Source of the DNA: Fodinibius sediminis | GTDB taxonomy: Bacteria > Bacteroidota > Rhodothermia > Balneolales > Balneolaceae | Length of the DNA: 64,000 bases | Assembly (NCBI RefSeq): GCF_900182555.1 | Contig: NZ_FXTH01000002.1 | Coordinates: forward strand, 62,001-126,000 | Direction of reading: 5' to 3' | Shown here: piece by piece, positions 8,147 through 17,013 of the stretch | Layout of the letters: every line of letters starts with the position of its first letter | Position numbering within the stretch: position 1 is the stretch's first letter | Made by a program: the position numbers and the translations under genes | The notes under the pieces: model-generated | Databases searched by the model: none | The model's input: only the letters and a program-made list of their open reading frames with translations | What the model was told of the DNA's origin: nothing

Positions 8147-8482
8147 GTGCCACTTTATTGGAACACTGATGAAATCCTAACTGTTGAAGAAATGGAGCAA
8201 AGCCACTCTAACCCTCAGAGCCATGACAGGATATGGACCATGATGGATAATGAAGGCCTCACAAAGTATGAAGCGCTTGAACTTATTACCCCCGTTGTGG
8301 ACGACGAGGTGTGTGAGGAGACTCGCAATGCTTTTTTTCAATACATCGCCCGCCATCAGGATGTAAGGAAGAAATATGAATCGATTAAAAACATCAAACT
8401 GCTGGTCGGATCCCGATGCCCCAGCGCCTGTGCACCTGACACCCTTCGCGATGAGATAAAGCGGCTGATCAAACAGCAGTAG
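8147..8482 (+). CDS. small hypothetical protein, weakly anti-sigma-like
   Basis: Up to 111 residues from GTG 8147, nine nt after the methyltransferase stop. ATG 8192 and ATG 8240 (MMDNEGLTKYEAL) are alternative starts, the latter with AGGA upstream. The second half, FFQYIARHQDVRKKYESIKN followed by LLVGSRCPSACAPDTLRDEI, has the rhythm of short anti-sigma or zinc-finger regulators: a helix with spaced His and Arg, a Cys-Pro pair, then AP-x-x-LR-x-x-I. The HxxxCxxC zinc site is missing, so metal binding is not predicted, and no sigma gene is adjacent. I do not recognise the family. It appears to be the last gene of the symporter operon. Confidence 0.55.
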   Translation: MPLYWNTDEILTVEEMEQSHSNPQSHDRIWTMMDNEGLTKYEALELITPVVDDEVCEETRNAFFQYIARHQDVRKKYESIKNIKLLVGSRCPSACAPDTLRDEIKRLIKQQ

Positions 8483-8568
8483 GACTAATATTCTGTGATT
8501 CCTGCACACATGGAGTCTTCGGGCTGTCCGCATTCATTCATCCTGATGCAGGCTGGAAAATCACGCTC

Positions 8569-9924
8569 TTATTCCTTTCGGTCCTCGACCTGCTTTTTTT
8601 CTGTCAGTTCCCCCGGCAGGGTTTTACTTGATTTGGCCCCGAGCTCACGCAGCATCTCCACCTGGCGCACCACATTGCCGCGCCCCTCGGAAAGACGTCC
8701 CATCGCCTCATCGTAGCTTTCCCGGGTTTGCCGGATGCGCTGCCCGATATCCTTCATACTCTCCACAAAAAGCACAAACTTATCATACAATGCTCCCCCC
8801 CGGTCGGCAATCTCCTGCGCATTTTTACTCTGGTACTCCTGCTTCCAAACGCTGTCGATGGTAGCCAGGGTAGCCAGAAGCGTAGAGGGACTTACAATCA
8901 CGATATTTCTATCAAATGCATCGTAGTAGAGGCTGGCGTCCTGCTGCAGGGCCACTCCAAAGGCCGATTCAATGGGTACAAACATGAGGACGAAATCGGG
9001 GCTGTTTCCGCCATAGAGCCGTTCATAGTTCTTGCTGCTGAGACCCTTTACATGGCTACGCAGGGAAGTAATGTGCTGTTTTAGTGCCTGGTTTCGCTCT
9101 GCTTCCTCATCGGCCGAAGTAAACCGCTCGTAGGCCGTCAGCGATACTTTTGAATCAATAACCAGCCGTTTTTCATCGGGCAGATGCACCACCACATCGG
9201 GGTACAGGCGACGGCCGTCACCGGTGGTGTGGTGTTCCTGAATTTCATATTCCCGCCCCTTGCTCAGCCCCGACTTCTCGAGTATTCGCTGCAGAATCAC
9301 CTCACCCCAGCTGCCCTGGGTCTTTGATTCTCCCTTAAGTGCCCTTGTTAAATCCTTGGCCTCCTGTGCCATATGCTGGTTCATCTCTTTAAGGTGCTTC
9401 AAGTGCTGCTCCAGAGAACTGCGTCCCTTGATGTCCTCCTTGTGGGTTTCCTCCACCTTGTTTTTAAACGCCTCCATTTTCTCACCCAATGGCTTCAGCA
9501 GCTGATCAAGCTTCTCTTTGTTCTGTTCGGTAAATTTCTGGGATTTTTCTTCCAGGATCTTATTCGCCAGGTTCTCAAACTCGTCCCTGAACCGGTCCTG
9601 CAGGTTTTTCATCTCTTCTTTCTGCTCATTCAGGCGCTCCTTCAGGTTTCGATAATCCGCTTTAAGTTCAGCCAGCTGCTTCTCCGCCTCGCTGGCGCGC
9701 CGTTCCGCTTCCTTTTTGTCCTGCTCGGTCTCCCGCAGCTGCGTCCCCAGGTTCTCATTTCGCTCCTCCAGGCGGGAGATCGTCTGCATGGCCTGTTCGC
9801 GCTGCTGCTCCAGGGCTTCAGCCTCTTCCTGGTCCAGGGCCCGGCTGCTTTTGCTTTTGAAATGGGCGATGGCATACCCCAGGACAAGACCAACGATGAT
9901 AAATAAGATTGCAGTCAGTTCCAT
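8569..9924 (-). CDS. rmuC: DNA recombination protein RmuC
   Basis: A 451-residue protein of the RmuC family, predicted nucleases that limit recombination between inverted repeats. An N-terminal membrane anchor (about residues 4-20, TAILFIIVGLVLGYAIAHF) is followed by a long Glu/Lys/Gln-rich coiled coil to about residue 190. The conserved core then begins (GSWGEVILQRILEKSGLSKG), with YPDVVVHLPDEKRLVIDSKV, which carries the PD...DxK-type catalytic signature, and FVLMFVPIESAFGVALQQD. Length and order fit the family. The gene points left and converges with the symporter operon; its promoter lies in the 500-bp gap shared with metG. The biochemical role of RmuC is still only partly established. Confidence 0.92.
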   Translation of the reverse strand: MELTAILFIIVGLVLGYAIAHFKSKSSRALDQEEAEALEQQREQAMQTISRLEERNENLGTQLRETEQDKKEAERRASEAEKQLAELKADYRNLKERLNEQKEEMKNLQDRFRDEFENLANKILEEKSQKFTEQNKEKLDQLLKPLGEKMEAFKNKVEETHKEDIKGRSSLEQHLKHLKEMNQHMAQEAKDLTRALKGESKTQGSWGEVILQRILEKSGLSKGREYEIQEHHTTGDGRRLYPDVVVHLPDEKRLVIDSKVSLTAYERFTSADEEAERNQALKQHITSLRSHVKGLSSKNYERLYGGNSPDFVLMFVPIESAFGVALQQDASLYYDAFDRNIVIVSPSTLLATLATIDSVWKQEYQSKNAQEIADRGGALYDKFVLFVESMKDIGQRIRQTRESYDEAMGRLSEGRGNVVRQVEMLRELGAKSSKTLPGELTEKKQVEDRKE

Positions 9925-10429
9925 TTATTATGAATTGAATGTTGAAGGTTTTTGCTTATGACTTCTGCCCATAAAAGGTAGAAAGTAAAAAGGATAAAGT
10001 TTAATTGTTCGCCTAATTCCTTCTTCATTCTCCCTGCCTGCAAGATAAGCCTGTCAGTGACAGGGTTATGTCACCCTCAAATAGGCTATACATACCCCGC
10101 CCAGAATACACCAGAATATTCCTTACTACTCTGCCGATCGCAGTAGTTTGCCCGGCGCTGCATAGCGGGGGGTCACCACGAGCAGATGCGCAGTAAGGAC
10201 CACCGGCTAACACGCTCGTCCGGCGTTTCTGAATCTTTTGCCCCCCCTGTCGGGCGGCTTTGCTCATGATCGCTCTCAACGGAGGAGTCATTATGGCTTT
10301 ATCCGGGCAGAAATAAAAGCGTGCGGAGAAACCAATACATCGATATTCCACATGTAAAACCATTTTTGTTATTTTAGGGCGGATACACTTATTTTCGACC
10401 ACTCTTGTTGAACCTGAATCTTGTTATCG
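9925..10429. other. divergent intergenic region between rmuC and metG, unusually long
   Basis: About 500 bp without a credible protein gene. A leftward open frame (10025-10402) is Cys/Arg-rich with no recognisable fold or start signal. The stretch is richer in G+C and in short dyads than its flanks: CCTGTCA-G-TGACAGG at 10050-10064 is a perfect 7-bp-arm inverted repeat. I tested by eye for SRP RNA, RNase P RNA, tmRNA and the cobalamin riboswitch and found none of their core motifs. A possible metG promoter is listed at 10365-10397. Confidence 0.45.
10365..10397 (+). promoter_or_regulatory. possible metG promoter
   Basis: TTTG at 10365-10368 and TATTTTCG at 10390-10397 are near matches to the Bacteroidota -33 and -7 elements with a 21-nt gap, ending about 32 nt before the metG ATG. 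One mismatch in the -7 box and a slightly long spacer keep this tentative. Confidence 0.3.
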
Positions 10430-12460
10430 ATGTCAAAACGTACTCTTGTCACTTCTGCCCTGCCCTACGCCAACGGCCCCATCCACCTGGGCCACTTAGC
10501 CGGTGCTTACCTGCCGGCCGACCTCTACGTCCGCTACAAACGGCTCAAGAGGCAGGATATCCTGTATATATGCGGCTCGGATGAACACGGTGTCCCCATT
10601 ACCATTGCGGCAGAAAAGGAAGGGGTGGATCCCCAGGATATTGTGGATAAATTTCACAGCCGCAACAAAGAGGTTTTCGACAAGATTGGCATATCCTTTG
10701 ATTATTACGGGCGCACCAGCTCCCCGGTTCACCACGAGACTTCCCAGGATTTTTTCTCGAAGCTGTATGAGGACGGCGTCTTTGTTCAAAAGACCGAGGA
10801 ACAGCTCTATGATCCCAAGGCCGATATGTTTCTGCCCGACCGTTACGTGAAAGGAACCTGTCCCAACTGCGGCTACGAGGAGGCCTATGGGGATCAGTGT
10901 GAAAACTGCGGGACTTCACTCTCGCCCACTGAGCTAATTAATCCCAAGAGTGCGATTACCGGCGATACGCCCGAAACCAGAAAGACCAAGCACTGGTACC
11001 TGCCGCTGGGCGATTTCCAGGAACGCCTGGAAAAATGGATCGACAGCCGGGAAAACTGGAAGCCGAACGTTGCCGGACAGGTTAAAAGCTGGCTCAATGA
11101 CGGCCTGGCTGACCGGGCGGTCACCCGCGACCTTACCTGGGGCGTCCCGGTCCCCCTGGAAGAGGCCGAGGGCAAAGTCCTTTACGTCTGGTTCGACGCC
11201 CCCATCGGCTACATTTCAGCCACCAAGGAGTGGGCCCAGGAGCAGGGCGATCCGGAACGATGGAAGACCTACTGGCAGGACGAAGAGACGGATCTCATCC
11301 ACTTTATAGGCAAAGACAATATTGTATTTCACTGCATCATGTTTCCCGCGGTCCTGATGGCTTACGGCAATTACGTACTGCCCAAAAACGTACCCGCCAA
11401 TGAGTTTTTGAACCTGGAAGGCAGGAAGCTCTCTACCTCCCGCGGCTGGGCTGTGTGGCTGGAAGATTATCTTGACGATTTTGAAGCCGATCTACTTCGC
11501 TACGTGCTGGGTACGACGCTTCCCGAAACCAAGGACTCTGACTTTTCCTGGGAAGACTTTCAGAATAAAGTGAACAGCGAACTGGCCGACATCCTGGGCA
11601 ACTTCGTCTTCCGAACCACCTCTTTTACTCATAAGTATTTTGACGGGACGGTTCCCGAATTAAAGGACCCTTCAGAACAGGACCGGGAGGCCCTCGCCCA
11701 GATAGCGATTCAGAAGGAAGCCATAGCAGAGGCGTACGAGGAATTCAAAATGCGCGAAGCTATTGCCGAGACAATGAAGCTGGCCCGCATCGGCAATAAG
11801 TATTTCACGGACATGGAACCCTGGAAAACTCGCAAGGAGGATATGGACACCTGCGGCAACACCCTGCATGTGTGCCTGCAGATTACGGCGGCCATAAGCA
11901 TCCTGTTTGAGCCGGTGCTGCCACACAAGATGGCCACCCTGCGCAAAGAGCTGCACCTGGACGACAACCTCAGCTGGCAGCAGGTGGGTCCGAGCCTACT
12001 GCAAAGCGGGTCCGGCATAGAAAAAGGAGAAATATTATTCACTAAAATCGAGGATGAGCAAGTGGAAGAACAGCTGGAAAAACTGGAACAGCGCGTCACA
12101 GAAAATCAGTCTGCCGACGAGAAGTACGAACCGCTCAAGCAGAATATGGAGTTCGACGACTTCCTGAAGATGGACCTTCGGGCCGGTCGTATTGTGGAGG
12201 CCGCGGCCATTGAAAAAGCAGACAAGCTCCTGAAGCTGACGGTTGACCTCGGCTTTGAGCAGCGCACCATCGTTTCAGGCATTGCCAATGATTTTGCTCC
12301 CGGCGAGATTGTGGGCCAGCAGGTATGTGTGGTTGCCAACCTTGCACCCAAAAAGCTGATGGGGGTGCAAAGCAACGGGATGATTCTGATGGCCGAAGAA
12401 GAGGACGGATCTCTGAAATTTGTGGAAACCGACGCCCGGCCCGGATCACCGGTAACCTAG
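10430..12460 (+). CDS. metG: methionyl-tRNA synthetase with C-terminal tRNA-binding domain
   Basis: Charges tRNA-Met for initiation and elongation. With ATG 10430 (MSKRTLVTSALPYANG) the protein is 676 residues. The class I Rossmann core carries the HIGH-type motif PIHLGHLAGAYLPADLYVRY, a zinc knuckle (CPNCGYEEAYGDQCENCG) and the KMSKS-type loop KLSTSRGW. The anticodon-binding helical domain follows. The last 110 residues form a fused tRNA-binding OB domain (FLKMDLRAGRIVEAAAIEKA, then GIANDFAPGEIVGQQVCVVA), the same module as the free MetRS-beta/Arc1-type subunit, which aids dimerisation and tRNA capture. Length and order are normal for the long bacterial form. It stands alone, divergent from rmuC. 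Confidence 0.97.
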   Translation: MSKRTLVTSALPYANGPIHLGHLAGAYLPADLYVRYKRLKRQDILYICGSDEHGVPITIAAEKEGVDPQDIVDKFHSRNKEVFDKIGISFDYYGRTSSPVHHETSQDFFSKLYEDGVFVQKTEEQLYDPKADMFLPDRYVKGTCPNCGYEEAYGDQCENCGTSLSPTELINPKSAITGDTPETRKTKHWYLPLGDFQERLEKWIDSRENWKPNVAGQVKSWLNDGLADRAVTRDLTWGVPVPLEEAEGKVLYVWFDAPIGYISATKEWAQEQGDPERWKTYWQDEETDLIHFIGKDNIVFHCIMFPAVLMAYGNYVLPKNVPANEFLNLEGRKLSTSRGWAVWLEDYLDDFEADLLRYVLGTTLPETKDSDFSWEDFQNKVNSELADILGNFVFRTTSFTHKYFDGTVPELKDPSEQDREALAQIAIQKEAIAEAYEEFKMREAIAETMKLARIGNKYFTDMEPWKTRKEDMDTCGNTLHVCLQITAAISILFEPVLPHKMATLRKELHLDDNLSWQQVGPSLLQSGSGIEKGEILFTKIEDEQVEEQLEKLEQRVTENQSADEKYEPLKQNMEFDDFLKMDLRAGRIVEAAAIEKADKLLKLTVDLGFEQRTIVSGIANDFAPGEIVGQQVCVVANLAPKKLMGVQSNGMILMAEEEDGSLKFVETDARPGSPVT

Positions 12461-12683
12461 GAGAAGCCGGGGAGCAGTTCCTTGATAAACGGCGGGGCGG
12501 GGCCTGCCCCTCCAGTGATGGACTCGGTTCTCCACCACCGATGGCATATTGCCGACCTGCAGAAACGCCATTTACAATTTTTGAAAAAATCCATTTGTAA
12601 GTAAACATCCTGCATTACATTTTAATGCCAAATTATTGCTGAAAGGCGGATAGTATCTACAGTTAACATAACGAGGATTAGCA

Positions 12684-14042
12684 TTGGCTCAGACAGACAC
12701 AACAGCACGGGGTAACTGGAATTCAAAACTGGGATTTATCCTGGCAGCCGCAGGCTCGGCCGTCGGACTTGGAAACATTTGGGGCTTCCCCACCCAGGTT
12801 GCCTCCAATGGAGGGGCCGCTTTCCTTTTTATCTACCTGCTATGTGCTTTTGCGATCGGCTTCCCTGTGATGGTGGCTGAAATAACCATGGGACGAAAGA
12901 CCGGTCGTAATCCCGTGGGGGCTTTCAAGGCTCTCGGAGACAATAAGCTGATGTATTCGGCTATCGGCATGTGGGGGCTTATCTGCGGGGTGATGATCCT
13001 TGCCTTTTATACCGTCATTGCAGGATGGACCGTAAGCTATGTTTTTGAAGAGATTTTCTTCTACCTCCAGATGAATGAATGGGCCACGTGGATTTCCGAC
13101 ACCGGCAATGGCCCCATCAATGCTGTTTTCGCTACGGTCTTTATGGGAGCTACTATTTCCATCATCCTGGGCGGTGTGAGCGAAGGAATCGAGCGGGCCA
13201 CCAAATTCATGATGCCCCTGCTGCTTGTGATTCTTGTTATTATGATCGGCTATGTTCTAACCCAGCCGGGGGCAGGCGTCGGACTCGAGCAGTACCTGGT
13301 GCCCGACTTCTCCAAGGTGACAGCCGGCCTTGTTTTCTCGGCTATGGGACAGGCCTTCTTTTCCCTCTCACTGGGGATGGGAGCACTGATTACCTACGGC
13401 TCGTACCTCAGCAAAAAAGAAAACATCCCTGAAGCGGCCGCTTATGTCACCCTGACGGATGCTTTCATCGCTTTCCTGGCCGGTCTGCTGATCATTCCTA
13501 CCATGTACATGGCCCAGGCGCAGGGGGTAGCGATCTTCGACGAAAGCGGCAACCTGTTGGCCAGTGCAGCCCTCATTTTCCAGGTCCTCCCGCAGCTCTT
13601 CCATGAAATGGGCGGATTGCTGGGACTTATTTTCGGAGGCACATTCTTCTTTCTGCTCAGCATTGCAGCCCTCACCTCCACCATTTCGCTGCTGGAGGTC
13701 CCTGTCTCCTATGCCATCGACGAGCACAATATCTCCCGCAGAAAAGCGGCCAGGTATATCGGCGGGGGAGTCCTGATCATCTCCCTGATCATCTCTTTTG
13801 ACACCTCTCTTATCGATCTTTTTGTCGTCATCTTCAATGAGGTGGGCTTGCCGCTTGGCGGTTTTCTGATCTGCATTTTCCTGGGCTATTACTGGAAAAC
13901 GGATAACGCCCTGCGGGAGATGGAATCCGGCTATCCCAATGTTATGAAGAGTGTTTTTGCCAAAATATGGCCCCTGTTTATCAAAGTTATAGCGCCCCTG
14001 GCCATTTTATACAACCTCTTGTCTGGGTTGGGACTAATTTAA
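12684..14042 (+). CDS. sodium-dependent transporter, NSS/SNF family
   Basis: A 452-residue secondary transporter of the neurotransmitter:sodium symporter family (LeuT fold), which in bacteria imports amino acids or related amines with sodium. The signature helix 1 reads KLGFILAAAGSAVGLGNIWG, the sodium- and substrate-binding unwound segment, and is followed by FPTQVASNGGAAFLFIYLL. Helix 6 AMGQAFFSLSLGMGALITYG carries the second substrate-contact segment. About eleven hydrophobic segments are visible, consistent with bacterial members that lack helix 12. The start is TTG 12684, supported by ACGAGGATTA eight bases upstream and by the absence of any ATG before helix 1. Substrate unknown. It is separated from metG by 223 bp and from efp by 68 bp. 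Confidence 0.9.
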   Translation: MAQTDTTARGNWNSKLGFILAAAGSAVGLGNIWGFPTQVASNGGAAFLFIYLLCAFAIGFPVMVAEITMGRKTGRNPVGAFKALGDNKLMYSAIGMWGLICGVMILAFYTVIAGWTVSYVFEEIFFYLQMNEWATWISDTGNGPINAVFATVFMGATISIILGGVSEGIERATKFMMPLLLVILVIMIGYVLTQPGAGVGLEQYLVPDFSKVTAGLVFSAMGQAFFSLSLGMGALITYGSYLSKKENIPEAAAYVTLTDAFIAFLAGLLIIPTMYMAQAQGVAIFDESGNLLASAALIFQVLPQLFHEMGGLLGLIFGGTFFFLLSIAALTSTISLLEVPVSYAIDEHNISRRKAARYIGGGVLIISLIISFDTSLIDLFVVIFNEVGLPLGGFLICIFLGYYWKTDNALREMESGYPNVMKSVFAKIWPLFIKVIAPLAILYNLLSGLGLI

Positions 14043-14110
14043 TGCTTGTTATCCTTCATCTGACATGGTATTTTTGTGCCACTAATTTTGAAGAATGATA
14101 ACCACTATTT

Positions 14111-14686
14111 ATGGCAAAAGTTTCTACCTCTAATTTTAGAACCGGCATGGTGATTGAGGTTGACAATGAGCTCTACTCCATTGTTGACTACCAACATGTC
14201 AAACCCGGCAAAGGCGGGGCCTTTATTCGTACCAAACTCAAGGGCGTTGTCAACGAAAAAAACATTGAGAAAACCTTTCGCTCGGGTGAAGATGTCATTG
14301 AAGTCCGTGTAGAACACCAACCCTACCAGTTTCTTTACCGCGACGGCAACCTCTACTATTTCATGCACCAGGAAACCTACGAGCAGCTTCCCGTTGAAGA
14401 GGAACGCGTAGAAAAAGCGGAGTTCATTGCCGAGGGCCAGGTTTGCACACTCGTTGTCGATGTGGACAACGAAAAAATACTGTATGCCCATCCTCCCGAC
14501 CATATTGTGGCTACAGTGGCAGACACCCGCCCCGGCCTCAAGGGTGATACCGCTCAGGGCGGCAGCAAGCCGGCAACCCTCGAATCCGGTGCAACCGTAC
14601 AGGTGCCTCTTTTTATCAATGAAGGTGAAAAAATAAAAGTCGACACCCGTACTGCTGAATACATCGAACGTGTAACATCAAATTAA
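14111..14686 (+). CDS. efp: translation elongation factor P
   Basis: EF-P rescues ribosomes stalled on proline runs. The 191-residue protein has the full three-domain sequence: an N-terminal KOW-like domain with loop QHVKPGKGGAF carrying Lys34, the residue that is lysylated or otherwise modified in many bacteria, then two OB domains ending in VDTRTAEYIERV. Neither EpmA/EpmB nor another modification enzyme is visible in this window. The stop codon abuts the TTG preceding accB, and efp-accB-accC is a frequently conserved bacterial arrangement, so the three are likely co-transcribed. Confidence 0.97.
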   Translation: MAKVSTSNFRTGMVIEVDNELYSIVDYQHVKPGKGGAFIRTKLKGVVNEKNIEKTFRSGEDVIEVRVEHQPYQFLYRDGNLYYFMHQETYEQLPVEEERVEKAEFIAEGQVCTLVVDVDNEKILYAHPPDHIVATVADTRPGLKGDTAQGGSKPATLESGATVQVPLFINEGEKIKVDTRTAEYIERVTSN

Positions 14687-14695
14687 TTGTCTATT

Positions 14696-15205
14696 ATGGA
14701 TTTAAAAGTTATTGAAAATCTTCTTACTCTCATTGCCAAAAGCGAAGTAAATGAAGTGTCGATAGAGGAAGGAGATTTTAAAATCAAAGTAAAAAAGAAG
14801 GCTGATGTTGAACAGCCGGCGATGCCCGTACAATACCAGCTGCCAGCACAGACCGCGGCCGTACAGCCGCCCGCCGGTGCCCCTCAGCAGACTCAGCAGG
14901 CCCAGCAGCAGCCGGCCCCGGCCCCCGAGCAGGAATCCACTGATGAATCTTCCGCCTCTGAGGAACCTTCCGGCGAAGTGGTTAAATCGCCCATTGTGGG
15001 AACCTTCTACCGATCCCCCTCTCCCGATGATGATCCCTTTGTGCATGTTGGCGACCAGGTTGAAAAAGGTCAGACCATCTGCATTGTCGAAGCCATGAAA
15101 ATCATGAACGAAATCGAATCTGACTATTCCGGTGAAGTTAAGAAGATCCTAGTAGAGGATGGAGAACCGGTAGAATACGATCAACCATTATTTATCATCG
15201 GATAA
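14696..15205 (+). CDS. accB: biotin carboxyl carrier protein of acetyl-CoA carboxylase
   Basis: The swinging arm of acetyl-CoA carboxylase: it carries carboxybiotin between AccC and the carboxyltransferase in the first step of fatty-acid synthesis. The start is ATG 14696 ([12 protein letters not shown], as in the family); TTG 14687 in the same frame is possible. The N-terminal helical segment is followed by a Pro/Gln/Ala-rich flexible linker (about residues 45-90) and the biotinyl domain, starting [20 protein letters not shown] and carrying the biotinylated lysine in EAMKIMNEI. 169 residues. It follows efp directly and precedes accC by 13 nt. Confidence 0.96.
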   Translation: MDLKVIENLLTLIAKSEVNEVSIEEGDFKIKVKKKADVEQPAMPVQYQLPAQTAAVQPPAGAPQQTQQAQQQPAPAPEQESTDESSASEEPSGEVVKSPIVGTFYRSPSPDDDPFVHVGDQVEKGQTICIVEAMKIMNEIESDYSGEVKKILVEDGEPVEYDQPLFIIG

Positions 15206-15218
15206 AAACAGATTATTC

Positions 15219-16568
15219 ATGTTTAATAAAATTCTTATCGCCAACCGTGGCGAAATTGCGCTTCGTATCATTCGTACTTGCAAAGAGATGGGCATTAAAA
15301 CGGTGGCTGTATACTCCACCGCCGACAACGACAGCCTTCATAAGAAATTTGCGGATGAAGCCGTCTGTATCGGTCCCCCGCCCAGCAAAGACAGTTATCT
15401 GAAAATTCCCAGTCTCCTGGCAGCAGCTGAAATAACCAATGCAGAGGCTATCCATCCCGGATATGGCTTCCTCTCCGAGAAAGCTGAATTCTCACGCATC
15501 TGCAAAGAGCATGACATCACCTTTATCGGCCCCTCCCCGGATAGCATAAGCAACATGGGCAACAAGACGATGGCCAAGGAGACCATGATCAGAAATGAAG
15601 TACCGGTCGTGCCGGGCAGTGACGGTGTGGTAGAGAATATTGAGGATGCACGCAAGGTATGCGAAGAGATCGGCTACCCCGTCATCATCAAGGCCTCGTC
15701 GGGCGGAGGCGGTCGCGGCATGCGTATCGTCCGTGCAGCCGAGAACCTGCAAAAGTCCTACAGCATGTGCAAGAATGAAGCCGAATCGGCCTTTGACGAC
15801 CCGGATGTCTATATTGAAAAATTTGTTGAGGATCCGCATCACGTGGAAATCCAGGTGTTGGCCGACCAGCACGGCAATGTGATTCACCTTGGCGAGCGCG
15901 ACTGCTCGCTGCAGCGTCGCCATCAAAAGATCCTGGAGGAAGCCCCCTCCCCTCTTATGACACCCGAGCTCCGTGAAGAGATGGGACAGGCAGCCATCAA
16001 CGCGGCAAAATCCGTGGACTATGAAGGAGCAGGAACGGTTGAGTTCCTGGTCGACAAAAACAAAGACTTCTACTTCATGGAGATGAACACGCGCATCCAG
16101 GTTGAGCACCCTGTCACCGAAGAAATTACCAATTACGACCTGGTTGCAGAACAGATCAAAGCAGCTGCTGGAGTAGAACTTGAGCAGAAAGAGCTCAAGA
16201 TGCGGGGACATGCCATCGAGTGTCGCATCAACGCCGAAGACCCGGAACATAACTTCCGGCCCTCGGCAGGAACCATCGAAGTTTTTCATACTCCCGGTGG
16301 ACACAGCGTTCGGGTCGATACGCACGCCTATGCCGGCTACAAAATTCCACCCCACTACGATTCGATGATCGGCAAGCTGATTGTGAGCGCACCTACGCGC
16401 GAAGATGCCATCAAGCGCATGCGCCGCTCCCTCGAAGAATTCATTATCGAAGGGGTCAAAACAACGATTCCCTACCACATCCAGCTTATGGACGATGAAA
16501 ATTTCCAGCAGGGCAAGTTCAACACCCATTACCTTGACACGTTCAAATTTAACCCCGACCGTAATTAG
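15219..16568 (+). CDS. accC: biotin carboxylase subunit of acetyl-CoA carboxylase
   Basis: Carboxylates the biotin of AccB using ATP and bicarbonate. 449 residues, normal for AccC. It begins [20 protein letters not shown], the classic biotin-carboxylase opening, with the ATP-grasp glycine-rich loop [14 protein letters not shown], the metal and ATP site [20 protein letters not shown] and QVEHPVTEE, and a C-terminal domain ending in the [20 protein letters not shown] segment. It is immediately downstream of accB; the carboxyltransferase genes accA and accD are not in this window. Confidence 0.97.
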   Translation: MFNKILIANRGEIALRIIRTCKEMGIKTVAVYSTADNDSLHKKFADEAVCIGPPPSKDSYLKIPSLLAAAEITNAEAIHPGYGFLSEKAEFSRICKEHDITFIGPSPDSISNMGNKTMAKETMIRNEVPVVPGSDGVVENIEDARKVCEEIGYPVIIKASSGGGGRGMRIVRAAENLQKSYSMCKNEAESAFDDPDVYIEKFVEDPHHVEIQVLADQHGNVIHLGERDCSLQRRHQKILEEAPSPLMTPELREEMGQAAINAAKSVDYEGAGTVEFLVDKNKDFYFMEMNTRIQVEHPVTEEITNYDLVAEQIKAAAGVELEQKELKMRGHAIECRINAEDPEHNFRPSAGTIEVFHTPGGHSVRVDTHAYAGYKIPPHYDSMIGKLIVSAPTREDAIKRMRRSLEEFIIEGVKTTIPYHIQLMDDENFQQGKFNTHYLDTFKFNPDRN

Positions 16569-16582
16569 AAAGGCATATTATT

Positions 16583-16963
16583 ATGAGCTATCCCGAAGAT
16601 CTGAAGTATACAAAAGAACACGAATGGATTCGCGACAATGGTGATAACACTGCCACTATAGGCGTTACTGATTTTGCCCAGAGCGAACTGGGTGATATTG
16701 TCTTCGTGGAACTCGAGCCGGAGGGAACCGGGTTTGACAAGGATGAGGTTTTTGGCACCGTGGAAGCGGTCAAGACCGTATCCGAGCTTTTTGCACCGGT
16801 TGACGGCGAGATTATTGAAATCAACGAAGCCCTTGAAGCCGAGCCCGAGCTGGTCAATGACGACCCCTACGGCGATGGGTGGATGGTCAAAATAGCGATA
16901 AGCAACCCTTCGCAGCTCGATGATCTCATGTCTGCTGACGAGTACCAGGACATTGTTAGTTAA
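16583..16963 (+). CDS. gcvH: glycine cleavage system H protein
   Basis: Lipoyl carrier that shuttles the aminomethyl group between the P, T and L proteins of glycine cleavage. 126 residues, standard length. It opens with the typical [18 protein letters not shown] and carries the lipoylated lysine as Lys64 in [22 protein letters not shown] 16583 is preceded by GAAAGG. It lies 14 nt after accC and 50 nt before guaA, so it probably belongs to the same transcript. P and T proteins are not encoded here, so the gene is separated from the rest of its pathway. Confidence 0.96.
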   Translation: MSYPEDLKYTKEHEWIRDNGDNTATIGVTDFAQSELGDIVFVELEPEGTGFDKDEVFGTVEAVKTVSELFAPVDGEIIEINEALEAEPELVNDDPYGDGWMVKIAISNPSQLDDLMSADEYQDIVS

Positions 16964-17013
16964 TCCAAACCACTATACAGCACCCGCCGCGGTGCCTTTA
17001 TCTTCCTTTTGGC

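Noticed and set aside
10025-10402. Leftward open frame of 125 codons in the rmuC-metG gap
   Set aside because: Cys- and Arg-rich composition, no recognisable domain, no ribosome site, and it extends through the likely metG promoter.
12461-12683. Terminator or small gene after metG
   Set aside because: The GC-rich GGGGCCTGCCCC stretch has no T-run and the open frames there are continuations of shadow frames of metG.
15492-16529. 345-codon open frame antisense to accC
   Set aside because: It mirrors the codon pattern of accC, a certain gene, and its translation has no family features.
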